The position numbers and the translations under genes were made by a program. The notes under the pieces are model-generated. The model did no database searches and was not told the origin of the DNA. It worked only from the letters and a program-made list of their open reading frames with translations. A stretch of DNA of 10,242 nt from an uncultured Gemmatimonadota bacterium (GTDB lineage: Bacteria > Gemmatimonadota > Gemmatimonadetes > Gemmatimonadales > Gemmatimonadaceae): NCBI GenBank assembly GCA_946479015.1, contig CAMLEQ010000107.1:1-10242 (forward strand), given 5' to 3'. This document shows, in pieces, positions 6,839 through 10,242 of this stretch (within the stretch, counting starts at the first letter, position 1; every line of letters starts with the position of its first letter).

Positions 6839-7822
6839 GTGGGAGCGATCACGTATCGCGACCTGGTTGCGACGTTCGGCTCCGCGGAGCGGGCGTTCGA
6901 TGAGGCTCCCGGGTTGAAGGGGCGCCAGGCGGCGCTCACCTCGGCGGACGAGGCGATGGCGCGCGCGGGCAGGGTCGGCGCGCGGCTCCTGCTGCCGACG
7001 GATGACGACTGGCCGGCGGCGCTGCGGGATCTCCCCGATCCACCCCCGGCGCTCTTCGCCGTCGGTGATCTCGCGGTTGCGCGGGCGCCGCTGGTGGCGA
7101 TCGTGGGGACGCGCGGCGCGACGTCATACGGCGAGCGGGTGGCGCGCGAGATCGCCGGCGCGCTGGCGCGCGCCGGCGTGGGCGTGATCAGCGGTCTGGC
7201 GCGGGGCATCGATGGCTGCGCGCACCGCGCGGCGCTCGAGCGCGGTGGCCGGACCGTGGCGGTACTCGGCACCGGCGTGGACATCGCGTATCCCGCCGCG
7301 CACCGCACGCTGCACGCCCAGATCGGTCGGCGCGGGCTGCTCCTCTCCGAGGAGCTGCCGGGTGAGCGCGCGAACGGCGGCTCGTTCCCGAAGCGGAACA
7401 GGATCATCGCCGCGCTCGCGCAGGCGACGATCGTGGTGGAGGCGCCGGCGCGGAGCGGCGCGCTCATCACCGCCGCGCACGCGCTGGAGCTGGGACGCCA
7501 GGTGGCTGCCGTACCGGGGCCGATCGACGCCCCGCACTCCGTCGGCTCGAACGAGCTGCTGCGCGACGGCGCGATCGTCATCGCGGCGGTGACCGACGCC
7601 CTCGCGCTCGTGGGCGCCGTTCCACCCGTCCGCTCCTTGCCGCCGCTCGCCACCCCCGCGGAGCGCGCGGTGTGGACCGCACTCGCGGCCGGACCCGCAG
7701 ATCTCGACCTCCTCGCCGCGCGCGCCGCCCTCCCCGCGCGCGACTGCCTCGCCGCCGTCACCGCGCTCGAGCTCGCGGGCGCGGTGGAGTGCGAGATGAC
7801 CGGGCAGGTGCGAAGGAGGTGA
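6839..7822 (+). CDS. dprA: DprA: ssDNA-binding RecA loader (5' end uncertain)
   Basis: DprA protects incoming single-stranded DNA and loads RecA during transformation; it is also present in bacteria not known to be competent. The Rossmann core is complete (numbering from GTG 6839): VGTR 89-92, SGLARGID 118-125, GTGVD 144-148, FPKRNRIIAAL 183-193, EAPARSGALITA 201-212 and PGPID 226-230. A C-terminal winged helix of the DML1 type follows at ~272-320. The start is a problem. The same frame is open from 6767, and 6791-6838 encodes DADARRRALALALLPG, the expected N-terminal helix and start of the helix-hairpin-helix motif, yet no ATG, GTG or TTG occurs in it. GTG 6839 is the first standard start and would cut into the motif (LLPG|VGA). 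Either this copy is shortened, a non-standard start or +1 shift from obg is used, or there is a base error near 6767-6790. Confidence 0.88.
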   Translation: MGAITYRDLVATFGSAERAFDEAPGLKGRQAALTSADEAMARAGRVGARLLLPTDDDWPAALRDLPDPPPALFAVGDLAVARAPLVAIVGTRGATSYGERVAREIAGALARAGVGVISGLARGIDGCAHRAALERGGRTVAVLGTGVDIAYPAAHRTLHAQIGRRGLLLSEELPGERANGGSFPKRNRIIAALAQATIVVEAPARSGALITAAHALELGRQVAAVPGPIDAPHSVGSNELLRDGAIVIAAVTDALALVGAVPPVRSLPPLATPAERAVWTALAAGPADLDLLAARAALPARDCLAAVTALELAGAVECEMTGQVRRR

Positions 7823-7838
7823 TAGGGGCTGGTCGCTA

Positions 7839-8012
7839 GACCACCATGAAACGCGAGTAGCGTGTGGAAGGCGGTCGTAGGGGAGAGGAGATGGGTAGAG
7901 CGCGTGTGGGGCGGGATGTAGAGAGAGTTCACCCACACCCGAGCCTACACGCGCTCTACCCATCCCCTCTTCTCGTTGGTTCCCCACACGCGACACGCGT
8001 TGTCTGGTGGTC
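7839..8012. repeat. Large imperfect palindromic repeat, copy 2 (inverted relative to copy 1)
   Basis: This element fills most of the 227-nt dprA-hemW gap. The outer stem is GACCACCA (7839-7846) with TGGTGGTC (8005-8012). The strongest block is a perfect 18-bp match between 7890-7907 (GATGGGTAGAGCGCGTGT) and 7947-7964. The apex is around 7908-7946. Read on the minus strand it aligns through its length with copy 1 (31-267), including 22 identical bases (7979-8000 against 75-96). A GGGGCTGG at 7825-7832 also matches the outer arm of copy 1, but the long perfect outer stem of copy 1 is missing here. In RNA it would form a long hairpin just after dprA, without a T-run. It ends 26 nt before the probable hemW -10 element. 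Confidence 0.85.
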
Positions 8013-8035
8013 CACCCCCCACACACCACCCCCTG

Positions 8036-8045
8036 TATAGATTCC
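8036..8045 (+). promoter_or_regulatory. Probable -10 element (TATAGATTCC) of hemW
   Basis: The AT-rich TATAGATT stands out in GC-rich surroundings directly after the palindrome. Taking TAGATT (8038-8043) as the -10 hexamer, transcription would start at 8050, the first base of the hemW GTG. No Shine-Dalgarno precedes the gene, consistent with a leaderless mRNA. No -35 match is apparent at 17-18 nt upstream. Confidence 0.45.
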
Positions 8046-8049
8046 AGTT

Positions 8050-9162
8050 GTGCCCCGTCACCTCTACATCCACGTCCCCTTCTGCGCCCGCCGCTGCGCG
8101 TACTGTGACTTCGCCATCGCGGTGCGTCGCGTGGTGCCGGTGGCGGAGTACGTGGACGCGGTGGCGCGGGAGCTGGCAATGCGTGCTCCGGACGACGCGC
8201 CATGGGAGGTGGACACCCTCTACCTGGGGGGTGGCACCCCGTCGATGCTCGGCGCGGATGGCGTCGCGCGCCTCCTCGACCGCGTGCGCGAGCGTGTCCG
8301 CATCTCGCCCGGCGCCGAGGTGACGCTGGAGGCGAATCCGGAGAACATCACGCCGGAATCCGTGCGCGCGTGGCGCGCCGCGGGGGTGGGGCGGCTCTCC
8401 ATCGGTGCGCAGTCGTTCGATGACCGCGTGCTGGCGTGGATGCACCGCACCCACGATGCCGAGCGCATCGTGCGCGCCGTCGAGCACGCGCGCGGGGAGG
8501 GGATCGAGGATCTCTCCCTCGATCTCATCTTCGCCCTCCCCGAGTCGCTGGAGCGCGATTGGGAGCGCGACGTGCGAACCGCGCTCTCGCTCGAGCCCAC
8601 GCACATCAGCCTCTACGGGCTGACCATCGAGCCGGACACGCCGCTCGGTCGCTGGCGCGACCGGGGCGCGGTGACCGAGGCGCCGGAGGAGCGCTACGAG
8701 CGCGACTTCCTGCTCGCGCACGACCTTCTGGGCGCGGCGGGGTACGATCACTACGAGGTGTCGAACTACGGGCGGGCGGGGCACCGCGCCCGCCACAACT
8801 CCTCGTACTGGCGCCACGTCCCGTACATGGGGGTGGGACCGGCGGCGCACTCCTTCGACGGGGCCAGCCGGCGCTGGAACATCCCCGCCTACGCGGAATG
8901 GGCCCGCGCCGTCGCTGGCGGTCGCGATCCGTCGGCCGGAGCGGAGGTGCTCACCGGGGAGGAGCGAGCGGCCGAACGAGTCTATCTGGGACTGCGGACG
9001 ATCGACGGCCTCGACCTGGACGACGCGATGGCCCGGCGCGTGCTTCCCTGGCTCGACACCGGATGGGCGACCCTCTCCGGCACGCGTCTCCGGCTCACCG
9101 CCACGGGGTGGCTACGGCTCGACGCCCTGGCCGCGGACTTGACGCTTGTCGGAAGTCGTTAG
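8050..9162 (+). CDS. hemW: HemW-like radical-SAM-family heme chaperone
   Basis: HemW (formerly annotated as oxygen-independent coproporphyrinogen oxidase-like) binds heme and an [4Fe-4S] cluster and delivers heme to membrane proteins. The 370-aa product is of normal length. The radical-SAM cysteines C12, C16 and C19 (CARRCAYCDF) lack the extra cysteine of true HemN (CxxxCxxCxC), which favours HemW. Other landmarks are GGGTPS (60-65), EANPENIT (94-101), SIGAQSFDD (117-125), LDLIFALP (157-164), the HemW heme-related HNSSYW (249-254) and GVGPAAHS (261-268). A C-terminal winged-helix-like part covers ~300-360. GTG 8050 gives the family-typical start (HLYIHVPFC) and matches the leaderless promoter geometry. 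The hrcA promoter begins inside its last codons. Confidence 0.94.
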   Translation: MPRHLYIHVPFCARRCAYCDFAIAVRRVVPVAEYVDAVARELAMRAPDDAPWEVDTLYLGGGTPSMLGADGVARLLDRVRERVRISPGAEVTLEANPENITPESVRAWRAAGVGRLSIGAQSFDDRVLAWMHRTHDAERIVRAVEHARGEGIEDLSLDLIFALPESLERDWERDVRTALSLEPTHISLYGLTIEPDTPLGRWRDRGAVTEAPEERYERDFLLAHDLLGAAGYDHYEVSNYGRAGHRARHNSSYWRHVPYMGVGPAAHSFDGASRRWNIPAYAEWARAVAGGRDPSAGAEVLTGEERAAERVYLGLRTIDGLDLDDAMARRVLPWLDTGWATLSGTRLRLTATGWLRLDALAADLTLVGSR

Positions 9163-9170
9163 TAGATTTG
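9139..9170 (+). promoter_or_regulatory. Promoter of hrcA (TTGACG, 18 bp, TAGATTTG)
   Basis: A -35 TTGACG (9139-9144) and a -10 TAGATT (9163-9168, in TAGATTTG) are separated by 18 bp. The -35 lies inside the 3' end of hemW and the -10 directly follows the hemW stop TAG. The predicted start of transcription is about 9175, one base before the hrcA ATG, giving a leaderless mRNA. No CIRCE operator (TTAGCACTC-N9-GAGTGCTAA) is visible here, so autoregulation by HrcA is not evident at this promoter. Confidence 0.65.
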
Positions 9171-9175
9171 AACTT

Positions 9176-10219
9176 ATGGGGCACCAACAGCTCAACGATC
9201 GCGAGCGGCGCGTCCTCGAGGCGGTCATCCAATCGTACGTGGAGACTGCTGAGCCCGCAGGCTCGCGGATGATCTCGCGGCGATTCGGGCTCGGCGTGTC
9301 TCCGGCGACGATCCGGAACACCATGAGCGACCTGGAGGACAAGGGGTTCCTCTTTCACCCCCACACCTCCGCCGGTCGCGTGCCCACCGACATGGCGTAC
9401 CGCGTGTACGTGGACAGCCTCATCCGCTTCTCTCCCCTCGACGCGCAGGCGCGCGACGCGCTGCTCGAGCAGCTCTCCGGCGGAGGCACGGCGATCGAGG
9501 CCATCCTCCGGCGCGCCGCGCAGGTGCTCGGCGTGCTCACCCAGGAGCTCGGCGTCGCGCTCGGTCCGCGGCTGGACGAAGCGCGGCTGGAGCGGCTGGA
9601 GCTGATTCGCGTCTCGTCGGAGCGACTGCTGCTGGTGCTGCGCCTCGATGGCGGCGCGGCGCGCAGCATCTTCGTCGAGGTGCCGGGAGAGATCGCGGAG
9701 AAGGTGCTGGCCGAGGTCTCGCTGGTGCTGAACGAGCGGCTGGCCGGGCTGACGCTGCGCGAGATCCGCGCGACGCTCGGCCAGCGACTGCGCGATTCCA
9801 CCGCGCATGGCGAGACGAGCGAGCTGCTGAACATCTTCGTGCAGGAGGCCGACCAGTTGTTCGACGTGTCGCAGCGGATCGGAGAATCCGCCGTGATGCT
9901 GGGGCAGACGTCGCTGGTCGCGGAGCAGCCCGAGTTCGCTCGGGGGGAGGCGCTCCGCAAGCTGCTGGCGCTCACCGATCGCCCGGAAGAGCTGGGGGAG
10001 ATGCTTCGCCGGCACCGCTCCGTGTCCGGGATCTCGATCACCATCGGCACGGAGCACACGGATCCGGCGCTCTCGGACTTCACCGTCGTGACCGCCGAGT
10101 ACCGCGCCGGCGCGCTCGCCGGCGTCATCGGCGTGATCGGGCCCACGCGGATGCCGTACGACAAGGTCATCACGCTCGTGACGCACACGTCGCGGCTGAT
10201 CAGCGACCTGCTCGACTGA
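9176..10219 (+). CDS. hrcA: HrcA heat-inducible transcription repressor
   Basis: HrcA represses chaperone operons (groESL, dnaK) by binding CIRCE operators and needs GroEL for activity. The 347-aa product has an N-terminal winged helix (~5-70) with LNDRERRVLEAVIQSYVETA, PAGSRMISRRF and VSPATIRNTMSDLEDKG. It continues with the HTSAGRVPTDMAYRVYVD block (63-80). A GAF-like middle/C-terminal domain ends in the signatures GTEHTDPALSDFTVVTAEY (291-309) and GVIGVIGPTRMPYDKVI (316-332). ATG 9176 is chosen over an in-frame upstream TTG at 9146, because homologues start a few residues before LN(D/E)RxRRxLEAV and because 9146 lies inside the promoter. It has its own promoter, and grpE/dnaK/dnaJ are the usual downstream neighbours, lying beyond the window. 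The last 23 bases after the stop show nothing I can assign. Confidence 0.95.
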   Translation: MGHQQLNDRERRVLEAVIQSYVETAEPAGSRMISRRFGLGVSPATIRNTMSDLEDKGFLFHPHTSAGRVPTDMAYRVYVDSLIRFSPLDAQARDALLEQLSGGGTAIEAILRRAAQVLGVLTQELGVALGPRLDEARLERLELIRVSSERLLLVLRLDGGAARSIFVEVPGEIAEKVLAEVSLVLNERLAGLTLREIRATLGQRLRDSTAHGETSELLNIFVQEADQLFDVSQRIGESAVMLGQTSLVAEQPEFARGEALRKLLALTDRPEELGEMLRRHRSVSGISITIGTEHTDPALSDFTVVTAEYRAGALAGVIGVIGPTRMPYDKVITLVTHTSRLISDLLD

Positions 10220-10242
10220 CGGCGCGGGGCTCGGGAATCGGG

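Noticed and set aside
10220..10242. CGGGGCTCGGGAATCGGG at the window end as the start of a third repeat copy.
   Set aside because: It is only loosely like the left flank of copy 1 (GGGGATTCGGGACTGGGG), and the window ends before any arm could be tested.

Overview
The window is about 10.2 kb of very GC-rich, gene-dense bacterial chromosome, with every gene on the + strand. It encodes a diderm-type Mla/MCE lipid transporter, shows FCB-like 'TAG(A/C)TTT' promoter elements, carries the hemW-hrcA pair, and has third-position GC bias throughout. Together these suggest a Gemmatimonadota-like (FCB-related) Gram-negative bacterium. This assignment is inference; no rRNA or other marker in the window settles it.

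Layout. (1) Bases 1-361 hold no gene but a large imperfect palindrome (31-267). (2) 362-3126 is a three-gene Mla-type ABC lipid transporter: permease mlaE, ATPase mlaF and the membrane-anchored MCE protein mlaD, whose C-terminus has four exact 34-residue repeats. (3) 3199-5767 holds an EamA/DMT permease overlapping a rhizobial-type (ReAV-like) L-asparaginase, then a carboxymuconolactone-decarboxylase-like protein that overlaps the next gene. (4) 5767-7822 is obg (ribosome-assembly GTPase) followed by dprA (ssDNA-binding RecA loader), with an odd junction between them. (5) 7825-8049 is a second copy of the palindrome in opposite orientation. (6) 8050-10219 is hemW (radical-SAM-fold heme chaperone) and hrcA (heat-shock repressor); grpE/dnaK-type genes would be expected just beyond the window.

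The genes are mostly conserved housekeeping functions. No defence system, phage, CRISPR array or transposase was found. The less ordinary signals lie between and at the edges of genes. They are: two inverted copies of a ~170-240 bp palindromic repeat; three promoters whose -10 element sits so that transcription would start at, or one base before, the start codon (leaderless mRNAs for the EamA permease, hemW and hrcA); an obg/dprA junction where conserved dprA sequence has no start codon and a CCC-TGA-C stop context could allow a +1 shift; and the regular 34-residue MlaD repeats.
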